From Bacteroidales bacterium UBA5433 (GTDB lineage: Bacteria > Bacteroidota > Bacteroidia > Bacteroidales > UBA932): a stretch of 16,623 nucleotides of DNA. The notes under the pieces were generated by a model. It did no database searches and had not been told where the DNA came from. It was given only the letters and a program-made list of their open reading frames with translations. Each line of letters opens with the position of its first letter. The first letter of the stretch is position 1. A program made the translations under genes and the position numbers. Shown piece by piece: positions 7,449 to 15,987 of the stretch. The DNA lies in contig DIRP01000024.1 in assembly GCA_002427525.1 (NCBI GenBank), positions 5,729 to 22,351 of the forward strand, given 5' to 3'.

Positions 7449-10400
7449 TTAGTCAGATAATAATTCTTTTAGGGCGGTGTCCAACTGCGGGTCTCTTGAT
7501 TTTAATCGGTCATCAAAGGTGTTTCTAACAGATATATCAGGAGCTACACCCGTGATTTCCAAATCTTTTCCATCCAGAGAGTAGCAACCCCAGGCAGGCA
7601 ATCGAACGGAAGAACCGTCTACCATGCCAGCTCCGGAAGTAAAAATAATCCATCTGTACGTTTCTGTTCCTATCAATTTGGCAATGGACAGCTCTTTAAT
7701 ACCGTTGGAAGTGACTTCTGCATCGCTTAGACTGCGTTCGTTGATGAGTACCACAATAGGTTTGTCGCCCGGTGTTACATTAGGATGGGTGTTTACCTGC
7801 CCTTCTCTGTACTTCCAATGGAAGTGACTTTTACGTGACAGAAAATCTATCACTTCCCTATGTACGTTCCCACCGTTGTTGTACCTCAGGTCAAGAATGA
7901 GCCCGTCTTTATGAACCGCATAGGTGTGCATATCTATCAGGAAATTTTGTAAAGCCCCGGAAGACATATCCCGCATGTGCACATAGGCTAAGGTACCTTT
8001 AGACTTATTTTCTACGTACTCCCTGTTGGCATCTTCCCACTCTGTGTAGAGGAGATCTCTAAGGGCGGCCGTAGAGGTTGTGTGTAATTTTATATTGTAT
8101 TCTTCTTGATTGTTGGCTTTGGCAAACCGTAAAGTAATTTCTTTATGTGGAGTAGCCGATATGAAATATTGTTCCCTATTGGTGTTTGGGTCTACCTTTG
8201 CTCCATTTACGGCTACAAGCTTGTCGCCGGGGGCAATGGGGTTCAAGGCAAAGTCTGCCGGTGATTCGGCCAATATTCGATCTACGATGTACGGATTGTC
8301 TTCGCAAAAAAGCACACCGGTTGCCATGGTGGTGTTTTTGCCCGGGGCGGCTTCTTCTGTGCCTCGGGTGCTGAATCCCATATGGGAAGAATTGAGCTCG
8401 TTGAGCATATCGTTTGTCAAGGTGCGCAAATCGTCCCGCGATTGTGCGTAGGGAAGGAACCCGGCGTAGTAGTCGCGTTTTTCTTCCCAGTTGACACCGT
8501 GAAACGTATGGTCGTAGAAGTTTTGCTCCAATGTGGCCCAGACTTCGTAAAACATTTGCTCAAATTCCTGGGTGATGCTTTTGTTTGCGTGTGTCGTGAG
8601 CGTCACTTTTGTAGCTGAACCGGCGCCGGGATTTATTTTGTACAACCCATCCATACCAAGAGCAAAGAGGTCTTTGCCGTTGGTGATGAATTTTCTGGCC
8701 ATGCGCAAGCCCTTGATTTGTGTGGCGGGCTTTTGGTCCCAGTCTTTCAGTTCTTGTATATACACGCCAAAGGTACCTTCGTGGTTGGACCCGTACAGCA
8801 ACCAGCTCTTATCTTTTTGGCTGAAAATATAGGGATTGCTTTGGGAGCCTGTTCTGACAACACGTTCAAACCTGCGTTGCAGGGATTTTTGATCAATGAC
8901 AACCAAAGAGTCTTTGCCATCGGCTTTGTTGTTTTGGAACAATTGTTCGTAAGCTTCCGTTGCCAGGGGTTTTTGGTTTTTCTGTAAGGCTACTTTGTAG
9001 AGAGACATGGATGCGCCTCCCGGATAGCTGGCAGCCGTTCTGTTGGTCAGCAAGTACAAGTATTTTCCATCGGGAGTAAATACAGGAGCGCTTTCGGAAA
9101 CAGCAGAATGTGTTAGGTTGAGGACCTCTTTTGTGTCAAAAGAGTATATATATACGTCTTGTTCAAACATGTTCATGGCCGTAAACGCCAGGTGTTTTTG
9201 GTCGTGGGAAAAGGCAATGGAGTAGTTTTGATGCGCCCAGAATTCCTGATCTGCCAGTTTTTCTGTATGGTCTTTCTTTGTGTCCAGTACCATCAGACTT
9301 CTTTTGCCGCTCACAAAAGCTATTTTGTCTCCTTTGGGAGAAGGCGTAAGGCTGCGCGCTTTTCCTGCAGATTCATATACGAGCGTTTCTGCTCCCGGAA
9401 CATCTGCGCGTGTCTTGAAAATATGATAATACCCTTTATTTGTTCGGGTATAGTATAAGGTCTTGCTGTCTGTACCCCATACTACTTCCGCTACACGTTC
9501 TTGCGCCGGTGTTTCTATTTGTTGTATGAAGTTTCCTTCGTTATCGCTGACAAACAACATTCCCCTGAAGGAGAATGCCAGCTTTTTGCCATCGGGTGAC
9601 AAGGCGGCGTCTGACGGCGTTTCTATTTTCACGCTGATATCCACGTTTTTCTTAGTATCCACAATAGAAATTTCCGGTTTTGTCAACGTTCCGGTTTGTG
9701 TATCCAGCCAATGGATCTGGTAGCCTTTCAGGAAAACAATCCTGGAACCGTCGTAGCTTATGGAAGGATAGCGTACCGGTTCTGTGTATTCGGTTATGAA
9801 TACGCGCTCGTTGTTTACGTGTTTTACCAGATTGTCTTCTCCGTTTTTTTCATCGGACACGTAGTACAACGTACCGTTTTTGTCTACCATGGGCCATTGG
9901 TCTTTGCCAATCCATGTGGTCAGTTCTTTGTATTCTTCTGTTTTGGGATTCCACGAGAGGATATTGGCGTTATGCTCTCCTTTGTATCCTTTGCGCGTGG
10001 CAAACCGATAACTCTCGGCAGATTCAATAAAATAGAAGGTTCCGGTTACCGGGTCTTCCACCAATGAGGAAATGGTATTGAAATAGTGAGGGAACAACCT
10101 TCTTGGTGTCCCGCCTGTTATGGGTACGGAGTATGTGCTTACGTTGTTGTATCGGTTGGATTCAAAATAGATGTGTTTTGAATCGGGCGACCACGACACA
10201 GGAATATCCGAGGCATCGTTGTGCGTCAACTGAACTGCGGGGCCTCCTGCAAGCGGGACTACGTAAACGTTGTAGTCTCCTTGTTCGTTGGCTGCAAAAG
10301 CCAGGTGTTTACCATCGGGAGATACCAGCGGGGCCGTTTCTGTACCTTTCATAGATACGATTTTCAAAGCCAGGCCTCCTTCTGCCGGAACACGAAAGAT

Positions 10401-10532
10401 GTCTCCGTCCCAGGCAAAGAATATTTCTGTCCCGTCGGGGGACAGAGAAGGTTTAGAAGCAAAATGTACAGGTTTAGCATGTAGCGTGGCTACAAAAAGT
10501 AGTAAAACAAATAAAGCATAAATTTTTTTCAT
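7449..10532 (-). CDS. Secreted Tricorn-like S41 family protease with beta-propeller, PDZ and catalytic domains
   Basis: The 1,027-residue serine protease starts with a signal peptide, MKKIYALFVLLLFVATLHA, so it should act in the periplasm or outside. Residues about 20-600 are beta-propeller repeats of the TolB/PD40 type, for example SLSPDGTEIFFAWDGDIFRV and SWSPDSKHIYFESN. A helical region follows, then Ser716-His717 in NSSHMGF, a PDZ domain (about 737-810) and the S41 core (about 845-1000). The core has DLRYNNGGN and the nucleophile Ser936 in NERSLSDAE, with Glu992 in LEITGVAPD as the probable last catalytic residue. This matches Tricorn layout. The frame runs up to 10562, but that extension lies in the upstream terminator; the ATG at 10532 begins the signal peptide. 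The family trims peptides, so a role in peptide breakdown is likely. It is followed closely by rocD. Confidence 0.92.
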   Translation of the reverse strand: MKKIYALFVLLLFVATLHAKPVHFASKPSLSPDGTEIFFAWDGDIFRVPAEGGLALKIVSMKGTETAPLVSPDGKHLAFAANEQGDYNVYVVPLAGGPAVQLTHNDASDIPVSWSPDSKHIYFESNRYNNVSTYSVPITGGTPRRLFPHYFNTISSLVEDPVTGTFYFIESAESYRFATRKGYKGEHNANILSWNPKTEEYKELTTWIGKDQWPMVDKNGTLYYVSDEKNGEDNLVKHVNNERVFITEYTEPVRYPSISYDGSRIVFLKGYQIHWLDTQTGTLTKPEISIVDTKKNVDISVKIETPSDAALSPDGKKLAFSFRGMLFVSDNEGNFIQQIETPAQERVAEVVWGTDSKTLYYTRTNKGYYHIFKTRADVPGAETLVYESAGKARSLTPSPKGDKIAFVSGKRSLMVLDTKKDHTEKLADQEFWAHQNYSIAFSHDQKHLAFTAMNMFEQDVYIYSFDTKEVLNLTHSAVSESAPVFTPDGKYLYLLTNRTAASYPGGASMSLYKVALQKNQKPLATEAYEQLFQNNKADGKDSLVVIDQKSLQRRFERVVRTGSQSNPYIFSQKDKSWLLYGSNHEGTFGVYIQELKDWDQKPATQIKGLRMARKFITNGKDLFALGMDGLYKINPGAGSATKVTLTTHANKSITQEFEQMFYEVWATLEQNFYDHTFHGVNWEEKRDYYAGFLPYAQSRDDLRTLTNDMLNELNSSHMGFSTRGTEEAAPGKNTTMATGVLFCEDNPYIVDRILAESPADFALNPIAPGDKLVAVNGAKVDPNTNREQYFISATPHKEITLRFAKANNQEEYNIKLHTTSTAALRDLLYTEWEDANREYVENKSKGTLAYVHMRDMSSGALQNFLIDMHTYAVHKDGLILDLRYNNGGNVHREVIDFLSRKSHFHWKYREGQVNTHPNVTPGDKPIVVLINERSLSDAEVTSNGIKELSIAKLIGTETYRWIIFTSGAGMVDGSSVRLPAWGCYSLDGKDLEITGVAPDISVRNTFDDRLKSRDPQLDTALKELLSD

Positions 10533-10537
10533 AGGTA

Positions 10538-10545
10538 CGAAGATA
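10538..10545 (-). promoter_or_regulatory. Probable -7 promoter element for the S41 protease gene (TATCTTCG)
   Basis: Read on the minus strand the octamer TATCTTCG (10545 to 10538) ends 5 bases before the ATG at 10532. It is identical in sequence and distance to the one before rocD. Its first base is the last base of the T-run of the upstream terminator. No -33 TTG is found at the standard spacing. A promoter is expected here because the terminator should stop susD transcription. Confidence 0.5.
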
Positions 10546-10584
10546 AAAAAAACGTCCGACAAGTATGGTTTAGCCGGACGTTTT
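10545..10584 (-). terminator. Intrinsic terminator of the susCD transcription unit
   Basis: On the minus strand the arm AAAACGTCCG (10584-10575) pairs perfectly with CGGACGTTTT (10558-10549) around a 16-base loop, and the right arm runs into eight T residues (10552-10545). This is a strong rho-independent terminator 23 bases after the susD stop. The plus-strand reading also has four T residues after the stem, but no gene needs termination from that side. Confidence 0.85.
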
Positions 10585-10607
10585 ACAAGAACTAAAATGA
10601 AAAAAGT

Positions 10608-12068
10608 TTATGGCACATATACGCCATCAAAAGGATTTTGGTCTCCGGCGGGCCAGATACCCTCTTCCATAGATTTGTTATTTATAATCTCAGAATTGGG
10701 AATCTGATAGACAAAACGCCAGGATCTTGCCGGGAACTGTTTGCCTCCTCCGTAGCTAACGTGGTTCCCTGTTCTTGTCAGAGGTTTTTGGTTTCTGATC
10801 ATATCAAACCAGGATAACCCTTCTCCGTAAAGCTCCTTTCTGCGCTCCATAAGGATGGCTTCTACCAGATCGTTGCCGGTGGCTGTTGTTTTTTTAGCAC
10901 CACGCATTTCCTGCAGTTGCCACAACAATTCTTTTGCCTGTGCTTCTTTTCCCATGCGAGCCAAGGCCTCGGCCTGGGTAAGCAGCATTTCTTCTGACCG
11001 CATGAATATAATGGAGCCGGTCAGGTCTTCTGTGTCCCGGAATTTCATGGAATAATAGATGACATTCCACACAAAATAAATTTGTGACTTGCGGATATCA
11101 CCGTCGTCAAACTGGTTAACAAAGTCGTTGCTCAGGAAAAAACATTGGAATGTATATCCGTTACGTGTCCAGTTGGCCCACATGGCAAACGGAGAATAGT
11201 CACCCATATTTTGGTCCTTTGTCTGTGGCATGCCCCACATCCAGGAAGCTGTACTCAGGTCATTAAACCCTTCCTGATATACGCTGTTGGATGTCAACGG
11301 GTAGTTCTGCCGGGCCTTTTCTGCATATTCGGCAGCTTTCTCCCAGTTGTTCATGGTCAGGTAGGTTTGAGCCAGGAAAGCCCTGACAACGCTTTGATCA
11401 ATGTGGTTTTTATAACTGCGAACAAAACCCTGCAATAAAGTTTCTGCCTGTGTAAAGTCTTCCAACACCCTGTCGTACGTTGCCTGAACCGTTCCTCTGG
11501 GAGCTCCTTCTGTCTGGTCGGTAGTAGGTTCCAGATAAATGGGAACACCGGGCATGTCTTTGGCAATGGCATAAGTATGCTGGAACAAGCGGATAAGATG
11601 AAAGTAAGACCAACCCCTGAGGGCCAGTGCCTGGCCTTTGATGTGGTCTTTGTCTGCTTGCAGGCCTTCTGCCTGGTCAATATAATATATGATACTATTG
11701 GTGTTGTTAATCAGCCGGTAATAAAACCGCCACAAAGCACTTGCTTTAAAAATGTCGCCACGTGTGTGTCCCCAGTAGTTGTAATCGTAGGTGTACCATC
11801 CGCCCCAGACAATCATATCTTCGCCGCAGGCATCAAACGTCATCAAGTGTGTAGGGTATCCCCAGTCATCCTGACGGCCGGCACCGCCGTCACCCGATTC
11901 CATCTGGAAATAACATCCGTATAATGCAGATTGGGCACCTTGCGTTGTCTTGAACACTTCGGTATCTGCTACCGAAGTGGAGGGATTTGTTTCTAAAAAT
12001 CCCGTACAAGAGCTGAATCCCAGAAGGACTGTGCCTGCTATAAGTAAAGTTTTTACATATGTTTTCAT
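10608..12068 (-). CDS. SusD/RagB-family outer-membrane nutrient-binding lipoprotein
   Basis: SusD-like lipoproteins sit on the cell surface as a lid over the SusC channel and bind the nutrient to be imported. The 486-residue protein starts with a lipoprotein signal, MKTYVKTLLIAGTVLLGFSSC, with Cys21 as the expected lipidated residue, followed by TGFLETNPSTSV, typical of the family. The helical TPR-like core includes QALALRGWSYFHLIRLFQHT near residues 145-165. The C-terminal region has the usual binding-face and tail segments, including RSWRFVYQIPNSEI and NPFDGVYVP. It begins 20 bases after the susC stop and is followed by an intrinsic terminator. No glycan-active enzyme is in the window, while peptidases lie on both sides, so a peptide ligand is plausible but unproven. 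Confidence 0.94.
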   Translation of the reverse strand: MKTYVKTLLIAGTVLLGFSSCTGFLETNPSTSVADTEVFKTTQGAQSALYGCYFQMESGDGGAGRQDDWGYPTHLMTFDACGEDMIVWGGWYTYDYNYWGHTRGDIFKASALWRFYYRLINNTNSIIYYIDQAEGLQADKDHIKGQALALRGWSYFHLIRLFQHTYAIAKDMPGVPIYLEPTTDQTEGAPRGTVQATYDRVLEDFTQAETLLQGFVRSYKNHIDQSVVRAFLAQTYLTMNNWEKAAEYAEKARQNYPLTSNSVYQEGFNDLSTASWMWGMPQTKDQNMGDYSPFAMWANWTRNGYTFQCFFLSNDFVNQFDDGDIRKSQIYFVWNVIYYSMKFRDTEDLTGSIIFMRSEEMLLTQAEALARMGKEAQAKELLWQLQEMRGAKKTTATGNDLVEAILMERRKELYGEGLSWFDMIRNQKPLTRTGNHVSYGGGKQFPARSWRFVYQIPNSEIINNKSMEEGIWPAGDQNPFDGVYVP

Positions 12069-12088
12069 AGAAATATCATCTTTAATAA

Positions 12089-15000
12089 TTATAGACTAAA
12101 CTGTAAGCCAACGGTAACAGATTTGGTAGTAGGGAAACGGTTGACAGTAGTACCTGAAATGCTTTGTTCGGGATCTGTTCCCCTGCGTACGGCAGAGCCC
12201 AGTGTTATCAGGTTGTCTCCCTGAACATATACCCTGAAGGAACTGAATTTCATTTTTCTGAGTAAAGTCGAAGGAAGTGTATATCCCAGAGAGACATTAC
12301 GCAACCTTACAAAGGTATTGTCAAAAATGAATTTGGATGAATACGCCCCCATAGAATTGGAATAAGCTTTGGAAAAGCGGGTGAATGCCGAGGCTTTGTT
12401 GTTTTCAGTCCAGGAATCCAGGTTGTCGGGGTGGTAAGAGAATCCTTCTCTGTAGGCAATCATCTGCGCATAGTCAGAGTCATACAATTTGCCCCCGATG
12501 CTGTAGTATAGCATAAAGGAGAAGTCTATTCCATAGAAACTAAAGGTATTGCTCCATCCTCCAAAAAGTTTGGGAATGGCATCGCCCAGGTATTTCTTTT
12601 GGTCGTCTCCGCTTACATCGTTGTAATTTTCTGTAAGCACACGCTCTTTCACCACTTTTTCTCCGTCTGCATTTGTTTCATATACATTTTTCCACCATTG
12701 GTCGTTTCCGTTTTCCGGATTCACTCCGGCCCATTCGGCTCCCCAGAAATTATACCGGCTTTGGCCTTCTCTCCACTTGAAAACCCCCGAGTTCATTTCT
12801 TTCTGAGGCAATTTGGTAATGGTGTTCTTGTAATGAGAAGCATTAAAATCCATGTTCCATTTGAAATTTTCACCGTCCAAAACACGCAAGTTTAACTGTA
12901 GTTCTATACCGGCATTTTGTACGTCACCAATGTTTCTGTCCACGCCGCTAAATCCGGTAGATGAAGCCATGGGCATGGTAAACAACAGGTCTTTTGATTT
13001 TCTCATAAAATATTCAAAGGAACCGGTAATCCGGTTGAATAGGGCAAAATCCAATCCGGTGTTAAATTGCAGGTTGGTTTCCCATTTGAGTGTTTCGTTG
13101 GGCAATCTTTGGATCATCACGCCGGCTTTTCCAAAGTCGTCGTATCCGGTACCATAAAGGCCCTGGTAAGCATACCACGAAATGTCATCGTTTCCAACGG
13201 CTCCGTAACTGGCTTTAAGTTTCAGGTTGTCTATCCAGTCGTTTCCTTTCAGGAAATTTTCGTTGGAAAGCCTCCACGAGGCACCTACAGACCAGAAAGT
13301 ACCCCATCGGGAATTTTTATGAAAACGGGAAGATCCGTCTGTTCTCAGACTTCCGGAAATGTAATATTTGTTGTCAAAATCGTATTCGGCCCTTGAAAAC
13401 CAGCTCATAAGACGGTAGTTGTCTTCGTAGGAAGTGAGGTCTGTCATGGTAGCGGCCGAGGTCAGCTCATACAGTCCGCCAAAAGGAAATCCTTCTTTGG
13501 AACCGCTCAATCCGTTTACTTTCCTTTGGTAAGATTCTTGTCCCAGCAACACACCTACGCCGTGTTTTCCAAACGTTTTGTCGTAGGTAAGTAAATTGGT
13601 CCATACGGTAGTAATGTTGCGGGTGGCAGATTTTGTAGCTGCTCCGCGTCCTGCCATATAGCCGTAGGTGGGGTTTGTATAACCGCTGTAGCTGGACATG
13701 TAATAATCCAGGCTTATGCTTGTCCGGAATTTCAGTTGTGGCAGGAACGTTACTTCTGCAAAATTACGGGAAGAAATATTATCAACTTTTGTAATATACT
13801 GATTGTATGCGGCATCCGCCAGCGGGTTCCACCCAATCCAGCTCTTACGGTCGTTGCCGTAATCGTAAATTTTGTTTCCGTCGGCATCTGTTTTGTAAGT
13901 GTTTGTTGCGTAATCCCATTCATAAATAGGATAAATACTGGGAACGGTACGCAGGAACCAGATGGTGCTTTCAGTAGCCGGAGCATCTGTCAGGCTGTGC
14001 GCAAAAGATGTGTTGGTTCCTACTTCCAGCCAATTTTTCACTTTTGTTGTAACGTTGGAACGGCCGGTAATTCTGTTGAACTGTTGTGTGGTAAAGATAC
14101 CTTTGTCGTCCAGGTAGCCCAGTGAGAAAAAATAGTTTGTTTTTTCTGTACGTCCGCTGAAATCAAGGGAATATTCCTGACGGGGTCTTGACTGTAGCAA
14201 TGCTTCGCGCCAATCGCCTTCGAAAAGAAGGTCGGTCCCGGAAACCAGCTTTCCGTCTGTTCCCACAGGCTTGCTTGTGTTCCATGGGTTGAGTTTCAAC
14301 TCATTGGCAAGGTTGTTTGTTGCCAGCAAAGCTGCGTTTTCTGCTGTGTACCCGTTGTCAAGGGCTTCATAATACAGTCCTCTCCAGGATAACTCTGTAT
14401 ATTCAACAGGTGTTAGCTGATGCGGCATATCAACGGCAAGGCTTGAAAAGCTGAGACTGGACCTAAAACTGATCTGACCCTTTTCCCGTTGTCCTTTACG
14501 TGTGGTAATCATGATGACACCGTTTGCAGCACGGGAGCCGTAAAGAGCTGTAGCAGAGGCGTCTTTCAAGACAGTCAAGGATTCAATGTCTGAGGGGGCA
14601 ATGGCATTGATATACCCGTTGTAAGGGGCACCGTCCACAACGTACATTGGAGAACTGGAAGCGTTCATAGATCCAATACCGCGGATTAGAATACTGGCAC
14701 TGGCTCCGGGTTGACCGGAGCTGTTGATAACCTGAACCCCTGTGCTGAGCCCTTGCAGAGCCTGCGTTATGTTAGAGGTTTTGACACGTTCCAGATCTTC
14801 TTTTTTTACAACAGACGCAGAGCCTGTAAAGGATGTTTTCTTTCCCTGACCGTACGCAATGACCATGATTTCATCCAAAGCCATAACGTCCGGCTGCATG
14901 GTAACGTTCATAACATTTCCTGTGATAGTAGTTTCCAGATTACGAAAACTGATGCACATGAAAACCAAGGTTTCTGAGGTGCTTCCCACTTCAATGGAAA

Positions 15001-15178
15001 AGATTCCGTTCTGGTCAGATACGGCATAGGTACCGGTTGTTTTATCCTGTACGGTAACGCCAATTACTGGCTGTCCGTCTTCGGAAGAAACAATAGTTCC
15101 GGTAATCTGTCTTTTTTGCGCCAGTACACCCGGTACAAAAAAGACAAATGCTAAAATTCCTAATAGAATTCTTTTCAT
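12089..15178 (-). CDS. SusC/RagA-family TonB-dependent outer-membrane transporter
   Basis: SusC-like proteins are 22-strand outer-membrane barrels that import oligomers using TonB energy, paired with a SusD lid. The 1,029-residue protein has a signal peptide ending at GVLA (17-20), a carboxypeptidase-regulatory-like domain (about 24-97, with ITGTIVSSEDGQPVIGVTV), and a TonB-box-like segment LDEIMVIAYG (101-110). The plug (about 115-230) contains LQGLSTGVQV, LIRGIGS, MYVVDGAP and LKDASATALYGSRAANGVI. The rest is the barrel, ending in TVGLQFSL. The frame is open to 15232, but that start lies inside the upstream peptidase gene; the ATG at 15178 begins the signal peptide. It follows the peptidase by 14 bases and precedes susD by 20, so all are probably one operon. 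The substrate class cannot be read from the sequence. Confidence 0.95.
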   Translation of the reverse strand: MKRILLGILAFVFFVPGVLAQKRQITGTIVSSEDGQPVIGVTVQDKTTGTYAVSDQNGIFSIEVGSTSETLVFMCISFRNLETTITGNVMNVTMQPDVMALDEIMVIAYGQGKKTSFTGSASVVKKEDLERVKTSNITQALQGLSTGVQVINSSGQPGASASILIRGIGSMNASSSPMYVVDGAPYNGYINAIAPSDIESLTVLKDASATALYGSRAANGVIMITTRKGQREKGQISFRSSLSFSSLAVDMPHQLTPVEYTELSWRGLYYEALDNGYTAENAALLATNNLANELKLNPWNTSKPVGTDGKLVSGTDLLFEGDWREALLQSRPRQEYSLDFSGRTEKTNYFFSLGYLDDKGIFTTQQFNRITGRSNVTTKVKNWLEVGTNTSFAHSLTDAPATESTIWFLRTVPSIYPIYEWDYATNTYKTDADGNKIYDYGNDRKSWIGWNPLADAAYNQYITKVDNISSRNFAEVTFLPQLKFRTSISLDYYMSSYSGYTNPTYGYMAGRGAATKSATRNITTVWTNLLTYDKTFGKHGVGVLLGQESYQRKVNGLSGSKEGFPFGGLYELTSAATMTDLTSYEDNYRLMSWFSRAEYDFDNKYYISGSLRTDGSSRFHKNSRWGTFWSVGASWRLSNENFLKGNDWIDNLKLKASYGAVGNDDISWYAYQGLYGTGYDDFGKAGVMIQRLPNETLKWETNLQFNTGLDFALFNRITGSFEYFMRKSKDLLFTMPMASSTGFSGVDRNIGDVQNAGIELQLNLRVLDGENFKWNMDFNASHYKNTITKLPQKEMNSGVFKWREGQSRYNFWGAEWAGVNPENGNDQWWKNVYETNADGEKVVKERVLTENYNDVSGDDQKKYLGDAIPKLFGGWSNTFSFYGIDFSFMLYYSIGGKLYDSDYAQMIAYREGFSYHPDNLDSWTENNKASAFTRFSKAYSNSMGAYSSKFIFDNTFVRLRNVSLGYTLPSTLLRKMKFSSFRVYVQGDNLITLGSAVRRGTDPEQSISGTTVNRFPTTKSVTVGLQFSL

Positions 15179-15192
15179 AATTAATAATAAAG

Positions 15193-15987
15193 TTAATGAG
15201 GGGTGAGTATAAGTTTGCCGCCCAAGGTCCATACTTCTTCAAGAACGTGATACCCCACAGGGTCGTATTCTTTAAGTTCCTGGCGTGTATAGGGGAAATA
15301 GTCGTTTCTGCCCCAGAAGGCTTCGGACAACTCGGCAAAATATTCGTGGTGGTTGGTTAATGCATAGGCCTGCGTTACAGTGGAGTATTTACCATATCCG
15401 TCGTACCGCTGTGTGTTTCTGTACAATCCGGTAGCCTGAGCATGTTCAAAGGCTTCTATAATGCCCGGATGGTCAAAAGTTAGCGACACATCGTGGTACT
15501 GGTGGCAAAGTTCATGCAATACCATAAAAGGCTGGTTCAGTTCTGTCCACGATACGTAGTTTATGTAGTTGCAAATCTCTACACATTTGGCTTTATCCGG
15601 ATTCATGTTGTTTTGCAGAAGCCACTCCCGGGATACGTGGTACCAGGCTGCACCATCCGGTTTGATGTCTTTTTCCATCCAGATGGGATTCTTTTGCATA
15701 GCACGTAAAAATGTATCGGGCAGAATAGCTGCCATGGTATCAATGTTGTCTTGCATCAAGTCCAGTGCCCTGCGGGCATCCGGTGTGTTTTTAAGGTAAT
15801 CGGGGATTTTTATGGTAAAACCGTTATGGGTTATCTCTGCATAAACAGACGTATCGATTGGTGTAGAGCCATTTCCGTTTGTGTCGGGAAGCGGTTCTTC
15901 GCGGGAACAACAAGTAACAGACAGAAGCCCGCACAAAACAAGGCATATTATGTGGGGGTAAAAAAAGAGAAATCGTTTGTTTCGCAT
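15193..15987 (-). CDS. Lipoprotein-like zinc metallopeptidase (HExxH, gluzincin type), second of a tandem pair
   Basis: The 264-residue protein has a hydrophobic N-terminal signal ending in LLSVTCCSREEP. Cys26 or Cys27 could be lipidated, although the box is not canonical, and the acidic residues just after it resemble a Bacteroidota surface-export signal. A Gly/Ser/Thr/Pro/Asp-rich linker follows (about 32-46). The catalytic domain has HELCH (158-162, bases 15516-15502) and, 53 residues on, HEYFAE (214-219). Glu215 is the likely third zinc ligand. The HExxH plus ExFAE pattern resembles the anthrax lethal factor type of domain, but I cannot assign the family firmly. The C-terminal TRQELKEYDPVGYHVL aligns with the upstream gene, marking the two as diverged paralogues. 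Its ATG shares a base with that gene's TGA, and susC follows 14 bases later. Substrate unknown. Confidence 0.8.
   Translation of the reverse strand: MRNKRFLFFYPHIICLVLCGLLSVTCCSREEPLPDTNGNGSTPIDTSVYAEITHNGFTIKIPDYLKNTPDARRALDLMQDNIDTMAAILPDTFLRAMQKNPIWMEKDIKPDGAAWYHVSREWLLQNNMNPDKAKCVEICNYINYVSWTELNQPFMVLHELCHQYHDVSLTFDHPGIIEAFEHAQATGLYRNTQRYDGYGKYSTVTQAYALTNHHEYFAELSEAFWGRNDYFPYTRQELKEYDPVGYHVLEEVWTLGGKLILTPH

Noticed and set aside
10533..10562. Longer S41 protease start at 10562
   Set aside because: The added codons fall in the terminator hairpin and -7 box, and they would bury the signal peptide.
15179..15232. Longer susC start at 15232
   Set aside because: It lies inside the 3' end of the upstream peptidase gene and would place 18 residues before a complete signal peptide.
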